NCBI RefSeq assembly: GCF_021147775.1
Contig: NZ_JAGTPK010000005.1
Location: forward strand, 62,001-126,000
Direction: 5' to 3'
Length of the DNA stretch: 64,000 nt
DNA from: Pseudomonas californiensis
GTDB taxonomy: Bacteria > Pseudomonadota > Gammaproteobacteria > Pseudomonadales > Pseudomonadaceae
The position numbers and the translations under genes were made by a program. The notes below the pieces were generated by a model. It ran no database searches, was not told the DNA's origin, and saw only the letters and a list, made by a program, of their open reading frames with translations. Shown in pieces: positions 8,208 through 17,740 of this stretch. Within the stretch, counting starts at the first letter, position 1. Every line of letters begins with the position of its first letter.

Positions 8208-9950
8208 ATGAAGTTAGCCATAGTAACGGCCTGCCCGAACGGCAAGGTCAGCAGCGTACTCAGTGCACGATTGCTCGAGGCAGCGGCGCTGCGTCAGGGC
8301 TGGGAAACCAGCGTTGAGATCATCGACCCGCACAAGCCGGACCGACAGCTGTCGGCTCACGACATCGAGGCCGCTGATCTGGTGCTGGTGGTCAATACCG
8401 GCCCGCTGGACCTGAGCCGCTTTGTCGGCAAGCGTCTGTTTCAGGACTCCCCCGCGCATGCCTTGCAGGAGGTGGATGGTTTTCTGCAGCGAGCCAATCA
8501 GGACGCGAAGGTCCATGAAGCCTCCCTGGCTCCCGCGCCTGAGGCGACTGGCAGCGCCAATGCCCAGCCGCGCATCGTCGCAATCACCGCTTGTCCGACG
8601 GGTGTCGCGCATACGTTCATGGCCGCCGAAGCCCTTCAGCAGGCTGCCAAGAAGCTGAATTACGAGTTGCACGTGGAAACCCAAGGCTCGGTCGGCGCCA
8701 AGACACCGCTGAGCCCGCAAGCGATTGCCAATGCGGATGTGGTGCTGCTGGCGGCTGATATCGAGGTCAACACGGACCGTTTCGCCGGCAAGAAAATCTA
8801 CCGCTGCGGGACTGGTATTGCGCTCAAACAATCCGAAACGACCCTGAAAAATGCCTTGGCGCAAGGGCAGGTCGAATCCGACGCGTCTGCCGCCAAGTCG
8901 CCTGCCAAGCAAGAAAAAGCCGGCGTCTACAAGCACCTGCTGACGGGTGTTTCGTTCATGCTGCCGATGGTGGTAGCAGGTGGTCTGCTGATTGCCCTGT
9001 CGTTTGTGTTCGGTATCACGGCGTTCAAGGAGCAGGGCACACTGGCAGCGGCGCTGATGCAGATTGGTGGCGAAGCGGCCTTCAAGCTGATGGTGCCGCT
9101 GCTGGCCGGTTACATCGCTTACTCCATCGCTGACCGCCCAGGGCTTGCGCCCGGCATGATCGGCGGTTTGTTGGCGAGCACGCTGGGTGCCGGCTTTATC
9201 GGCGGTATCGTCGCAGGGTTTCTGGCGGGTTACAGCGCAGCGGCGATCAACCGCTACGCACGCCTGCCCGCGAGCGTCGAGGCGCTCAAACCGATTCTGA
9301 TCATCCCGTTGCTGTCGAGTCTGTTCACCGGTCTGGTGATGATCTATGTGGTCGGCAAACCGGTTGCCGGCATGCTCGAAGCACTGACGCACTTCCTGGA
9401 CAGCATGGGCACCACCAATGCGATCCTGCTGGGCGTGTTGCTGGGCGCGATGATGTGTGTCGACTTGGGTGGGCCGATCAACAAGGCCTCTTATGCATTC
9501 TCCGTGGGCCTGCTCGCGTCGCAAAGCTACGCGCCTATGGCTGCCGCAATGGCCGCCGGTATGGTGCCGCCCATTGGCATGGGCATCGCCACGATCCTCG
9601 CCCGTCGCAAATTTGCCCAGAGCGAGCGCGAGGCAGGTAAAGCTGCTTTCGTACTGGGGCTATGCTTCATTTCCGAAGGCGCAATCCCGTTTGCAGCCAA
9701 AGACCCGCTGCGCGTGATCCCGTCGGCTGTGGTCGGCGGTGCGTTGACCGGTGCGTTATCGATGTACTTCGGCTGTAAACTGATGGCGCCGCACGGTGGT
9801 CTGTTCGTGATGCTGATCCCCAATGCGATCAACCATGCGCTGCTGTATCTGGTGGCAATCGTCGCGGGCAGCGTCGTGACGGGCGTGGTGTATGCCTTTC
9901 TCAAACGCCCCGAAGCGGTCGAATTGGAAGTCGCCCCCGCCAGCGCCTGA
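8208..9950 (+). CDS. fruA: Fructose-specific PTS permease EIIBC
   Basis: 580-residue inner-membrane transporter that imports fructose and phosphorylates it at C1. A degenerate IIB' domain (TACPNGKVSS, Cys9) is followed by the catalytic IIB with phospho-Cys129 in ITACPTGVAHTF, a short linker rich in Ala/Lys (~215-235), then a IIC membrane domain of about eight to ten segments from ~245 to 565 (GVSFMLPMVVAGG, GGLLASTLGAGFIGGIVAGF). GAGAGGATC lies before the ATG. It is the last gene of the operon and is followed by a REP-like repeat region. Confidence 0.96.
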   Translation: MKLAIVTACPNGKVSSVLSARLLEAAALRQGWETSVEIIDPHKPDRQLSAHDIEAADLVLVVNTGPLDLSRFVGKRLFQDSPAHALQEVDGFLQRANQDAKVHEASLAPAPEATGSANAQPRIVAITACPTGVAHTFMAAEALQQAAKKLNYELHVETQGSVGAKTPLSPQAIANADVVLLAADIEVNTDRFAGKKIYRCGTGIALKQSETTLKNALAQGQVESDASAAKSPAKQEKAGVYKHLLTGVSFMLPMVVAGGLLIALSFVFGITAFKEQGTLAAALMQIGGEAAFKLMVPLLAGYIAYSIADRPGLAPGMIGGLLASTLGAGFIGGIVAGFLAGYSAAAINRYARLPASVEALKPILIIPLLSSLFTGLVMIYVVGKPVAGMLEALTHFLDSMGTTNAILLGVLLGAMMCVDLGGPINKASYAFSVGLLASQSYAPMAAAMAAGMVPPIGMGIATILARRKFAQSEREAGKAAFVLGLCFISEGAIPFAAKDPLRVIPSAVVGGALTGALSMYFGCKLMAPHGGLFVMLIPNAINHALLYLVAIVAGSVVTGVVYAFLKRPEAVELEVAPASA

Positions 9951-9954
9951 CAGT

Positions 9955-10110
9955 CGGCTTGCGGTACATCTGGCAGAGATGTACCGCCTGGGCTCATCTG
10001 TTCGTGAACAAGCTCACTCCCACGAGGGCGTACGCCTTCCGTGAGTCAGCTTGCTGACGAAGGCTCCGGTGAAGTGCGTCCACGGCGTTCCGTTTGCTGA
10101 TGAAGAGGCC
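9955..10110 (+). repeat. REP-like repeat region after fruA
   Basis: It opens with a perfect 11-bp hairpin (GCGGTACATCT at 9961-9971, AGATGTACCGC at 9977-9987, 5-nt loop). A REP-like segment follows (GTGAACAAGCTCACTCCCAC at ~10005-10024), and it ends with GGCGTTCCGTTTGCTGATGA (~10084-10103). The same three blocks recur, diverged, downstream of hisC. The first hairpin may serve as the fruA transcript end, though no T-run follows. Confidence 0.65.
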
Positions 10111-10226
10111 AATCAATCCACACTCCGCCTTACCGGCCCATCTCACTGCCCGCATTGGCACGCTGTCATACAGCGCCCATATTCCCCTGCTAGGTTGCTC
10201 TTTTGCCTGTCTGCGAGGGGTTTACC

Positions 10227-11801
10227 GTGAGCCAATTCGATCTCAAGCGCCGTCGTATCATTCAAGCTGTCGGGGCCGGGCTGTTGCTGCCTGGGCTGGC
10301 CCCGGCTGTTATCGCCTCGGTCCAGGACCGTCCGAAAATCACCGACGGCGTGCAGTCGGGGGATGTGCTGGGTGATCGCGCCGTCATCTGGAGCCGCAGT
10401 GATCGACCTGCCCGTATGGTGGTCGAGTGGGACACGCGCAGTATGTTTACTCAGCCGCGGCGTGTGGTGTCAGGACTGGCTGACCAACGTACCGATTTCA
10501 CCGCGCGCGTGGATCTGAGCGGCTTGCCCGTCGATCAGGCGATCTTCTATCGCGTGTCGTTTGAAGATGTGCAGACCGGCGTGGCCAGCGAACCCTGGTT
10601 CGGCCATTTGCGCAGCATGCCGCAACAGCGCCGTAACATTCGGTTCGTCTGGAGCGGCGACACTGTAGGCCAAGGTTTTGGCATCAACCCTGACATAGGC
10701 GGCATGCGGATTTACGAAGCCATGCGCCTGCGCTTGCCTGATTTCTTCATCCACAGCGGCGACACCATTTATGCCGACGGCCCGGTTCCGGCGCAGATCA
10801 CCGCCGAAGACGGACGTATCTGGCGCAATATCACCACGGAGGCCAAGAGCAAGGTTGCGGAAACCCTGGATGAGTACCGAGGCAATTACCGTTACAACCT
10901 GATGGACGATAACTTGCGCCGTTTCAATGCCGAGGTGCCACAAATCTGGCAATGGGACGATCACGAAGTGACCAATAACTGGTCGCCGAGCAAACAGCTG
11001 GATGATCGCTACAAAGTCAAAGACATCCAGTTGCTGTCGTCTCGGGCACGTCAGGCTTACCTGGAGTACGCACCGTTGCGCCTGCAGGAGGCTGATAACG
11101 GTGGCCGCATCTACCGCAAGATTCCCTACGGGCCGATGCTGGATGTGTTTGTGCTGGACATGCGCAGTTACCGTGACGGCAACGACGCGAATCTGGCTGA
11201 CACGCCGGGCCCGACCACTGCTTTCATGGGGCGCGAGCAGTTGAACTGGCTCAAGCGTGAACTCAAGGCGTCGTCCGCACAGTGGAAGGTCATTGCTGCT
11301 GACATGCCGATTGGCCTGGGTGTGCCGGACGGCGAAGTCAGCCCCGGTGTGGCGCGCTGGGAAGCCATCGCCAACGGCAACGACGGTGCTCCATTGGGTC
11401 GTGAGTTGGAGGTCGCTGAGCTGCTGGCGTATCTGCGCGCCCAGAAAGTCCGCGACTGTGTATGGCTGACGGCAGACGTGCACTACTGCGCGGCGCATCA
11501 CTATCAGCCGGACCTTGCAGTGTTTCAGGACTTTGATCCTTTTTGGGAGTTTGTTGCCGGGCCTCTGAACGCCGGCAGCTTCGGCCCGAATACGCTGGAC
11601 AAGACCTTTGGTCCTGAACTCGTATTCCAGAAGGCTCCGCCTGCGCAGAACACATCGCCCTTCGCGGGTTTCCAGTTCTTCGGTGAAGTGAATATCGATG
11701 GACAGAGTGGCGAAATGACCGTGGCCCTGCGTGATCTGGACGGCGTGTCGGTCTTCGAGCGCACGCTGCAGCCTGCGGCTGAGGCGCCTCGTATCGCCTG
11801 A
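10227..11801 (+). CDS. PhoD-type alkaline phosphatase/phosphodiesterase, Tat-exported
   Basis: ~524-residue metallophosphatase. I chose the GTG at 10227 because GAGGGG sits 7 nt upstream and the resulting N-terminus is a compact Tat signal (KRRRIIQAVGAGLLLPGLAPAVIA). PhoD features follow: an N-terminal Fn3-like domain (~40-130), then GDT/HSGDTIYADGP, WQWDDHEVTNNW and LTADVHYCAAHHY metal-site motifs. PhoD enzymes are periplasmic Ca/Fe-dependent phosphomono- or diesterases; substrate here is unknown. It stands alone between fruA and the AEC transporter, and I saw no obvious Pho box. Confidence 0.87.
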   Translation: MSQFDLKRRRIIQAVGAGLLLPGLAPAVIASVQDRPKITDGVQSGDVLGDRAVIWSRSDRPARMVVEWDTRSMFTQPRRVVSGLADQRTDFTARVDLSGLPVDQAIFYRVSFEDVQTGVASEPWFGHLRSMPQQRRNIRFVWSGDTVGQGFGINPDIGGMRIYEAMRLRLPDFFIHSGDTIYADGPVPAQITAEDGRIWRNITTEAKSKVAETLDEYRGNYRYNLMDDNLRRFNAEVPQIWQWDDHEVTNNWSPSKQLDDRYKVKDIQLLSSRARQAYLEYAPLRLQEADNGGRIYRKIPYGPMLDVFVLDMRSYRDGNDANLADTPGPTTAFMGREQLNWLKRELKASSAQWKVIAADMPIGLGVPDGEVSPGVARWEAIANGNDGAPLGRELEVAELLAYLRAQKVRDCVWLTADVHYCAAHHYQPDLAVFQDFDPFWEFVAGPLNAGSFGPNTLDKTFGPELVFQKAPPAQNTSPFAGFQFFGEVNIDGQSGEMTVALRDLDGVSVFERTLQPAAEAPRIA

Positions 11802-11876
11802 CGGAAATTCCTTGCAACACGCTCGTCATGGGTGGCTTATCATTGAGTCACCTAATGACGGCACCGGGTGCGTTGC

Positions 11877-12818
11877 ATGTTGGCTATTTTTCTCGAAACC
11901 CTGAACATCACCGCCCCGGTTTTTGCCATGCTGTTTCTGGGCGTGTTTCTCAAGCGTATCGGTGCGATCAACGACAGCTTCATCGTTGCGGCTTCGGGGC
12001 TGGTGTTCAACGTCACGATGCCTGCGCTGCTGTTTCTGGGCATCATCCACGCGGATCTGCGCGCTGCCCTGCAACCCAAACTGCTGATCTTTTTCAGTGC
12101 CGCAACATTGTTGAGCTTCGCATTCATCTGGTGCTGGGCAGTCTGGCGCTGCCCGTATGAAGAGCGCGGGATCTACGTGCAGGGCGCATTCCGCGGTAAC
12201 AACGGCGTCATCGGTCTGGCGCTGGCGGCCAGCATGTATGGTTCCTACGGTATCTCGCTGGGCGCGATCCTCGCAGCGCTGGTCATCGTCTTTTACAACA
12301 CGCTCTCGACGGTTGTGCTTGCGGTCTACAGCCCGGTCATCAAGTCGGATCCGTGGAGTGTATTCAAAAGCGTACTGGCCAACCCGTTGATCATCAGTGT
12401 GATCATCGCGTCGCCGTTCGCGTATTTCAGTATCGGATTGCCCAAATGGCTGGAAACCTCGGGCAGCTATCTGGCGCAGATGACCTTGCCGCTGGCATTG
12501 ATCTGCATCGGCGGTACGCTGTCACTGGCCTCACTGCGCAAGAGCGGAAAGCTGGCCATCAGTGCCAGTGTCATGAAGATGGTCGCGTTACCCGTGTTAG
12601 GCACGTTCGCAGCCTGGCTGGTCGGTTTTCGCGGTGCGGAACTGGGGATTCTGTTCCTGTACTTCGGCAGTCCGACGGCAGCGGCCAGCTACATCATGGC
12701 GCGTACGGCCAATGGCAACTACGAATTGGCGGCAGCGATCATCGTCATCACCACGCTGGCGGCTGCGGTTACCACCAACGTCGGGATCTTCATCCTGCAA
12801 TGGGGTGGCTGGATTTAG
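11877..12818 (+). CDS. AEC (auxin efflux carrier) family transporter
   Basis: ~313-residue inner-membrane protein with about ten hydrophobic segments and the family's internal repeat (N-terminal LETLNITAPVFAMLFLG and a related segment after ~165). Bacterial AEC members export malonate, malate or other small acids; the substrate cannot be read from sequence. An in-frame GTG lies 9 nt further upstream; the ATG at 11877 gives the usual N-terminus but has no strong ribosome-binding site. Its 3' end overlaps the convergent pcaC-like gene by 4 nt. Confidence 0.82.
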   Translation: MLAIFLETLNITAPVFAMLFLGVFLKRIGAINDSFIVAASGLVFNVTMPALLFLGIIHADLRAALQPKLLIFFSAATLLSFAFIWCWAVWRCPYEERGIYVQGAFRGNNGVIGLALAASMYGSYGISLGAILAALVIVFYNTLSTVVLAVYSPVIKSDPWSVFKSVLANPLIISVIIASPFAYFSIGLPKWLETSGSYLAQMTLPLALICIGGTLSLASLRKSGKLAISASVMKMVALPVLGTFAAWLVGFRGAELGILFLYFGSPTAAASYIMARTANGNYELAAAIIVITTLAAAVTTNVGIFILQWGGWI

Positions 12819-13198
12819 TCCGGTTTGACGTAGCTGTCGATCACTTCCTGCGCCGAGCGAAAGGCTTCGATGGCGGCAGGCACACCGGCATACACCGCGC
12901 AGTGCAACAGGGCCTCGCGGATCTCTTCCACAGTGCAGCCGTTATTGAGTGCGCCGCGCACATGGCCCTTGAGTTCCTGCGAACACTTCAGCGCCGTCAG
13001 CGTAGCCAGAGTGATCAGGCTGCGGGTCTTGAGCGGCAGACCTTCACCGCTCCAGACGCTGCCCCACGCATGTTCGTTGACGAAGTCCTGCAACGGCTGA
13101 CTGAAATCGGTGGCGTTGCCCAGTGCGCGGTCGACGAATGCATCGCCCATCACCTGACGACGAATCTGTTCGCCTTCGCTGATCGGTTTGTCTGTCAT
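12815..13198 (-). CDS. Carboxymuconolactone decarboxylase (PcaC) family protein
   Basis: 127-residue protein of the AhpD/CMD fold. The conserved core (LPLKTRSLITLATLTAL..., GHVRGALNNGCTVEEIREALLH, YAGVPAAIEAF) matches 4-carboxymuconolactone decarboxylases closely. There is no CxxC, so it is not AhpD-like peroxidase. It is not accompanied by other protocatechuate genes, so a role in the beta-ketoadipate pathway is uncertain; it may be an orphan paralogue with another substrate. Upstream TTTCCTCT on this strand complements AGAGGAAA, a good ribosome-binding site. Confidence 0.85.
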   Translation of the reverse strand: MTDKPISEGEQIRRQVMGDAFVDRALGNATDFSQPLQDFVNEHAWGSVWSGEGLPLKTRSLITLATLTALKCSQELKGHVRGALNNGCTVEEIREALLHCAVYAGVPAAIEAFRSAQEVIDSYVKPD

Positions 13199-13218
13199 GG
13201 CGTTTCCTCTGTGTGCAG

Positions 13219-14274
13219 TCAGTGTTGGCGGCGCCAGGCGCGGATGGTGGTCAAGGCAACGATCACACCCAGCGGTGGCAGGATGAACGAAAGCATGGCG
13301 TTTTCAAGCCGTTCGGCCAGCAGCATGCCGGTGCTGATCGAAATGATATGCAAACCATAGGTCAGGTACAGCGACAGAAGGAACACGCCTTCGATACGGT
13401 CGATCCGGTAGCCCGAATAGAACAGTGGCACGCATAGCAGTGCGACTCCCAGCATCACGGGCAGGTCGAACGCCAGCGCATTGGGCGAGATGGTCAGAGG
13501 AACTGGCGCCATCAACGCGGTCACGCCCAGCACACCGAGCAAATTGAACACGTTGCTGCCAATCACGTTGCCGACGGCAATGTCGCGCTCGCCACGAAAG
13601 GCTGCGATCACCGACGTCATCAGTGCGGGCAGGGAGGTGCCGACGGCGATCACAGTCAGGCCGATGATACGTTCGGAAAGCCCGAGGTTGATGGCGATGA
13701 CCACCGACGCATCCACCAGCAGGTGTCCGCCAGTGGTCAGCATCAGCAGGCCAGACGCGAGCATGGCAATCCGTGTCAGGGCGCGGGGTTTCTCGGTCGT
13801 AATCGCCTGACCGTGGCGTGGCGTATGGCCACCCTGTCGGATCACGACGAACAGGCAAGCCAGCAAGCCGGCCAGCAGCAGGACGCCATCGAAGCGACTG
13901 AGCTCGCCTGTCCATGACAGACCGATTACCAGCAGGCAGGCGCCGATCATCAAGGGAATGTCGACACGCAGCACCTGGCGGGCCACACGTAACGGGATAA
14001 TCAGTGCACACAGGCCGAGAATCACCAGCACATTGAATATATTGCCGCCAATGACGCTGCCGATCGCGATGTCGGTGTTTTCCGAGAACGCGGCTTGCAG
14101 GCTGACCGCCATTTGCGGCGCGCTGGTGCCCATCGCAACTACGGTCAGGCCGATGATCAAGGGTCTGACCTTGAAAATGGCCGCCAGGTGCACGGCTGAG
14201 CGAACTGACAGCTCAGCACCGATCAGCAGCAGTACAAGGCCGGTGATCATCTGAATGAGCGAGGGGGCGGGCAA
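13219..14274 (-). CDS. Calcium/sodium antiporter family protein
   Basis: 351-residue cation/Ca2+ exchanger (YrbG-like). The two inverted alpha repeats are visible: VVAMGTSAPQMAVSLQAA with GSVIGGNIFNVLVILG in the first half and VIAVGTSLPALMTSVIAA with GNVIGSNVFNLLGVLG in the second, each supplying acidic or polar ion ligands. Note that the first repeat has Gln where most members have Glu (SAPEL), which may alter ion selectivity. The first start in frame is a TTG at 14274; an ATG at 14250 is possible but would cut into the first membrane helix and lacks a Shine-Dalgarno. Confidence 0.86.
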   Translation of the reverse strand: MPAPSLIQMITGLVLLLIGAELSVRSAVHLAAIFKVRPLIIGLTVVAMGTSAPQMAVSLQAAFSENTDIAIGSVIGGNIFNVLVILGLCALIIPLRVARQVLRVDIPLMIGACLLVIGLSWTGELSRFDGVLLLAGLLACLFVVIRQGGHTPRHGQAITTEKPRALTRIAMLASGLLMLTTGGHLLVDASVVIAINLGLSERIIGLTVIAVGTSLPALMTSVIAAFRGERDIAVGNVIGSNVFNLLGVLGVTALMAPVPLTISPNALAFDLPVMLGVALLCVPLFYSGYRIDRIEGVFLLSLYLTYGLHIISISTGMLLAERLENAMLSFILPPLGVIVALTTIRAWRRQH

Positions 14275-14303
14275 CGTCGATAGCTGGAGAATTCCGGAAG
14301 TCC

Positions 14304-14672
14304 TTAGTCGAGGCTCTGAATACGCACGGTTGCGGTACCGCTGCGCAGCATACCCAGTTGTTCGGCTGCCTCGCGAGACACATCGATCAATCTTCCGCGT
14401 GTATGCGGCCCACGGTCATTGATGCGCACCACCACCGTCTTGTTGTTATCGACGTTGGTCACCTTGACTCGGGTGCCGAAGGGCAACTGCCGGTGGGCGG
14501 CGGTCAGGGCGTTCTGGTTGAAGGGCTCACCGCTGGCGGTGCGATTGCCGTGGTGGCGGGCACCGTAGTAGGACGCGCGTCCGGTTTCATCGTAGCCGTG
14601 AGGGTCGATTTCGTGGCTGGCACAACCGGCAAGAAGCGCAAGTGCGCTACAGGCAGAAAGCAGTCGGCGCAT
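14304..14672 (-). CDS. Small RlpA-like septal-ring lipoprotein
   Basis: 122-residue protein with a lipoprotein signal ending in the lipobox LLAGC (Cys17) and a double-psi beta-barrel domain (GRASYYGARHHGNRTASGE, TNVDN, INDRGPHTRGRLIDVS). Full RlpA of Pseudomonas is a lytic transglycosylase for naked glycans and has a C-terminal SPOR domain; this protein has no SPOR domain. It is probably a secondary RlpA-family member anchored in the outer membrane. It is transcribed away from gatB's end, on the same strand, 146 bp after it. Confidence 0.85.
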   Translation of the reverse strand: MRRLLSACSALALLAGCASHEIDPHGYDETGRASYYGARHHGNRTASGEPFNQNALTAAHRQLPFGTRVKVTNVDNNKTVVVRINDRGPHTRGRLIDVSREAAEQLGMLRSGTATVRIQSLD

Positions 14673-14818
14673 GGGTCGGGTCCTGAATGCCTGTGGATCG
14701 AAAAGGGGGGTGTACCAACGTGTGGGTCAAACCGGTTCTGGCCGGAAACAGTCCATCGGCGGGTGGCGCTTGTGCCGGCCGGTCATCAAACCCCGACCAG
14801 TCAAGCACCACCCTTTTA

Positions 14819-16264
14819 TCAGCCTTCGAGCTTGGCCTTCAGCAGTTCGTTGACCTGCTGCGGGTTGGCCTTGCCTTTCGATGCTTTCATGGCCTGCCCG
14901 ACGAAGAAGCCGAACATCTTGCCACGCTTGGCTTCGTCAGCGGCCCGGTACTGTTCGACCTGTTCAGCGTTGGCAGCCAGCATTTCGTCGAGCATTGACT
15001 CGATGGCGCCGCTGTCAGTGACCTGCTTCAGGCCGCGCTTCTCGATGACCTCATCAGCGCTGCCCTCACCATTGGCCATTGCCTCGAACACCATCTTGGC
15101 GATTTTGCCGGAAATGGTGTTGTCGGTGATGCGCTTGAGCATGCCGCCCAAATGTTCGGCGCTGACCGGCGATTGCTCGATTTCGACGCCCTGTTTGTTC
15201 AACAGGCTGCCCAGTTCGACCATGACCCAGTTGGCGGCCAGTTTGGCGTCACCACTGATGCTCACCACCTGCTCGAAATAATCAGCCTGTTCACGGCTCG
15301 AAGCCAGCACGCTGGCGTCATACGTCGACAGACCGAATTGGCTCTGGAAGCGCTCGCGCTTCTGCGGCGGCAACTCGGGCAAGGTGGCGCGCACGTCATC
15401 CAGGAACGAGTCCTCGATGATGATCGGCAGCAGGTCCGGGTCGGGGAAGTAACGGTAGTCGTTGGCTTCTTCCTTGCTGCGCATGGCGCGTGTTTCGTTG
15501 GTGTTCGGGTCATACAGACGAGTCTGCTGAATGACCTTGCCACCGTCTTCGATCAGGTCTATCTGGCGCTGAATCTCGCTGTTGATGGCCTTTTCGATGA
15601 AGCGGAACGAGTTGACGTTCTTGATCTCGCAGCGAGTACCGAACTCGACCTGGCCTTTCGGACGAATCGACACGTTACAGTCGCAGCGCAGAGAGCCTTC
15701 AGCCATGTTGCCGTCGCAGATGCCGAGGTAGCGAACCATCGCGTGCATGGCCTTGACGTAGGCGACCGCTTCCTTGGCGCTGCGCATGTCCGGCTCGGAA
15801 ACGATTTCCAGCAGCGGCGTACCGGCGCGGTTCAGGTCGATGCCAGTCATGCCCTGGAAGTCTTCATGCAGGCTTTTGCCCGCATCTTCTTCCAGGTGAG
15901 CGCGGGTGATGCCGATACGTTTGACCGTGCCGTCTTCCAGCGTGATGTCCAGGTGGCCCTTGCCGACAATCGGCAGTTCCATCTGGCTGATCTGATAGCC
16001 CTTGGGCAGGTCAGGGTAGAAGTAGTTCTTGCGGGCAAACACGTTGTGCTGGCCAATTTCAGCGTCGACTGCAAGGCCGAACTTGACGGCCATGCGCACG
16101 GCTTCCTTGTTCAGCACCGGCAATACACCCGGCATGCCCAGGTCAACCAGGCTGGCCTGGGTGTTGGGCTCGGAGCCGAACGTGGTGGCGCTGCCGGAAA
16201 AAATCTTCGATTGGGTCGAAAGCTGGGTATGAATCTCCAGCCCGATGACGACTTCCCATTGCAT
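14819..16264 (-). CDS. gatB: Asp-tRNA(Asn)/Glu-tRNA(Gln) amidotransferase subunit B
   Basis: 481-residue subunit of the GatCAB complex that converts misacylated Glu-tRNA(Gln)/Asp-tRNA(Asn) to the cognate forms. The family start [15 protein letters not shown] is preceded by GAGGAGAAACAC; the frame remains open 24 codons further upstream but that extension is poorly placed over the gatA end and I rejected it. Kinase-domain zinc and ATP-site motifs ([33 protein letters not shown]) and the C-terminal tRNA-binding GatB/YqeY tail are present. Third gene of gatCAB. Confidence 0.96.
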   Translation of the reverse strand: MQWEVVIGLEIHTQLSTQSKIFSGSATTFGSEPNTQASLVDLGMPGVLPVLNKEAVRMAVKFGLAVDAEIGQHNVFARKNYFYPDLPKGYQISQMELPIVGKGHLDITLEDGTVKRIGITRAHLEEDAGKSLHEDFQGMTGIDLNRAGTPLLEIVSEPDMRSAKEAVAYVKAMHAMVRYLGICDGNMAEGSLRCDCNVSIRPKGQVEFGTRCEIKNVNSFRFIEKAINSEIQRQIDLIEDGGKVIQQTRLYDPNTNETRAMRSKEEANDYRYFPDPDLLPIIIEDSFLDDVRATLPELPPQKRERFQSQFGLSTYDASVLASSREQADYFEQVVSISGDAKLAANWVMVELGSLLNKQGVEIEQSPVSAEHLGGMLKRITDNTISGKIAKMVFEAMANGEGSADEVIEKRGLKQVTDSGAIESMLDEMLAANAEQVEQYRAADEAKRGKMFGFFVGQAMKASKGKANPQQVNELLKAKLEG

Positions 16265-16274
16265 GTGTTTCTCC

Positions 16275-17726
16275 TCAGAAGCCTTCAGGTGCGCGTGTGT
16301 GCCAGTCGGTGACTTGCTGATACTGGTGCGCGACATTCAACAGGCGGCCTTCCTGGAAATAGGGGGCGAGCAGTTGCACGCCGACCGGCAGGCCTTCGAC
16401 GAAACCGGCTGGCATGGACAGACCCGGCAGGCCCGCCAGGTTGGCGGTGATCGTGTAGAAGTCTTCCAGGTACTCGGCAATCGGGTCGTTGACCTTGGCG
16501 CCGATCTTCCAGGCCGGGTTCGGCGTGGTAGGGCCGAGGATCACGTCGACTTCCGTGAACGCGCTCATGAAGTCGTTCTTGATCAGGCGACGGATCTTCT
16601 GCGCTTGCAGGTAGTACGCGTCGTAGTAGCCTGCCGACAGTGCGTAGGCACCGACCAGAATGCGGCGCTGAACTTCCGGGCCAAAGCCTTCTGCGCGCGA
16701 GCGCTTGTACAGGTCGGTCAGGTCTTTCGGGTTTTCGCAGCGATAGCCGAAGCGCACACCGTCAAAACGCGACAGGTTCGACGACGCCTCCGCCGGAGCA
16801 ATGACGTAGTAGGCCGGGATGGCGTGCTGCAGGTTTGGCAGGCTGATTTCCTTGACGATGGCGCCGAGTTTTTCAAGTTCCTTGACGCTTTCGTGCACCA
16901 GCTGCGCGATGCGCGGGTCGAGGCCTGCGCTGAAGTATTCCTTTGGCACACCAATCCGCAGGCCCTTGAGCGAGGTATTGAGGCCGGCGGAATAATCCGG
17001 CACCGGTTCGTCGATGCTGGTGGAGTCCTGTGGGTCGAAACCGGCCATGCCTTGCAGCAGCAGCGCGCAGTCTTCGGCCGTACGGGCCATCGGGCCCGCC
17101 TGATCGAGGCTGGAAGCATAGGCAATCATGCCCCAGCGCGAAACGCGACCGTACGTCGGTTTCAAGCCGGTCAGGTTGGTCAGCGCTGCGGGCTGGCGAA
17201 TCGAGCCACCTGTGTCAGTGCCAGTGGCCGCAGGCAACAGACGCGCGGCAACGGCAGCTGCCGAGCCGCCAGACGAACCGCCGGGTACGCAGTCCAGATT
17301 CCACGGGTTTTTCACCGCGCCATAGTGGCTGGATTCGTTGGCCGAACCCATGGCGAATTCGTCCATGTTGGTCTTGCCCAGCGTCACGGTGCCTGCCGAC
17401 GCGAGTCGGGACACCACGGTGGCGTCGTACGGTGCCTTGAAGTTGTCCAGCATCAGCGAACCGCAGCTGGTGCGGATGCCCTGGGTGCAGAACAGGTCCT
17501 TGTGCGCCAATGGCGCGCCAAGCAGCGGGCCATTCTCACCGGCTGCGCGGCGTGCATCTGCCGCCTGCGCCTGGGTGATGGCCAGGTCTTCGGTCAGGCT
17601 GATAAAGCTGTTGAGCTGAGGATCAAGCTGCGCGATGCGCGATAGCAGGACACGGGTCAGCTCTTCAGAAGAAAACTTTTTTTCGGCGAGTCCGCGGGCG
17701 ATCTCGGCCAGAGTCATTTGATGCAT
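16275..17726 (-). CDS. gatA: Asp-tRNA(Asn)/Glu-tRNA(Gln) amidotransferase subunit A
   Basis: 483-residue amidase-signature enzyme that releases ammonia from glutamine for GatB. The Ser-cisSer-Lys triad is visible: Lys in LAHKDLF (~75), the two serines in [12 protein letters not shown] (~150-160) and [12 protein letters not shown]. Length and domain layout are typical. The ATG at 17726 gives [10 protein letters not shown]; an ATG three codons in is also possible. It lies 14 bp after gatC and 10 bp before gatB, so the three form one operon. Confidence 0.97.
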   Translation of the reverse strand: MHQMTLAEIARGLAEKKFSSEELTRVLLSRIAQLDPQLNSFISLTEDLAITQAQAADARRAAGENGPLLGAPLAHKDLFCTQGIRTSCGSLMLDNFKAPYDATVVSRLASAGTVTLGKTNMDEFAMGSANESSHYGAVKNPWNLDCVPGGSSGGSAAAVAARLLPAATGTDTGGSIRQPAALTNLTGLKPTYGRVSRWGMIAYASSLDQAGPMARTAEDCALLLQGMAGFDPQDSTSIDEPVPDYSAGLNTSLKGLRIGVPKEYFSAGLDPRIAQLVHESVKELEKLGAIVKEISLPNLQHAIPAYYVIAPAEASSNLSRFDGVRFGYRCENPKDLTDLYKRSRAEGFGPEVQRRILVGAYALSAGYYDAYYLQAQKIRRLIKNDFMSAFTEVDVILGPTTPNPAWKIGAKVNDPIAEYLEDFYTITANLAGLPGLSMPAGFVEGLPVGVQLLAPYFQEGRLLNVAHQYQQVTDWHTRAPEGF

Positions 17727-17740
17727 ACAGGCTCTTTTCC

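Noticed and set aside
8214..9524. 436-codon minus-strand frame antisense to fruA
   Set aside because: Shadow of fruA in GC-rich DNA; low-complexity Gln/Arg translation.
16265..16336. 24-codon upstream extension of gatB
   Set aside because: It overlaps the gatA 3' end, while GAGGAG precedes the ATG at 16264, which gives the family N-terminus.
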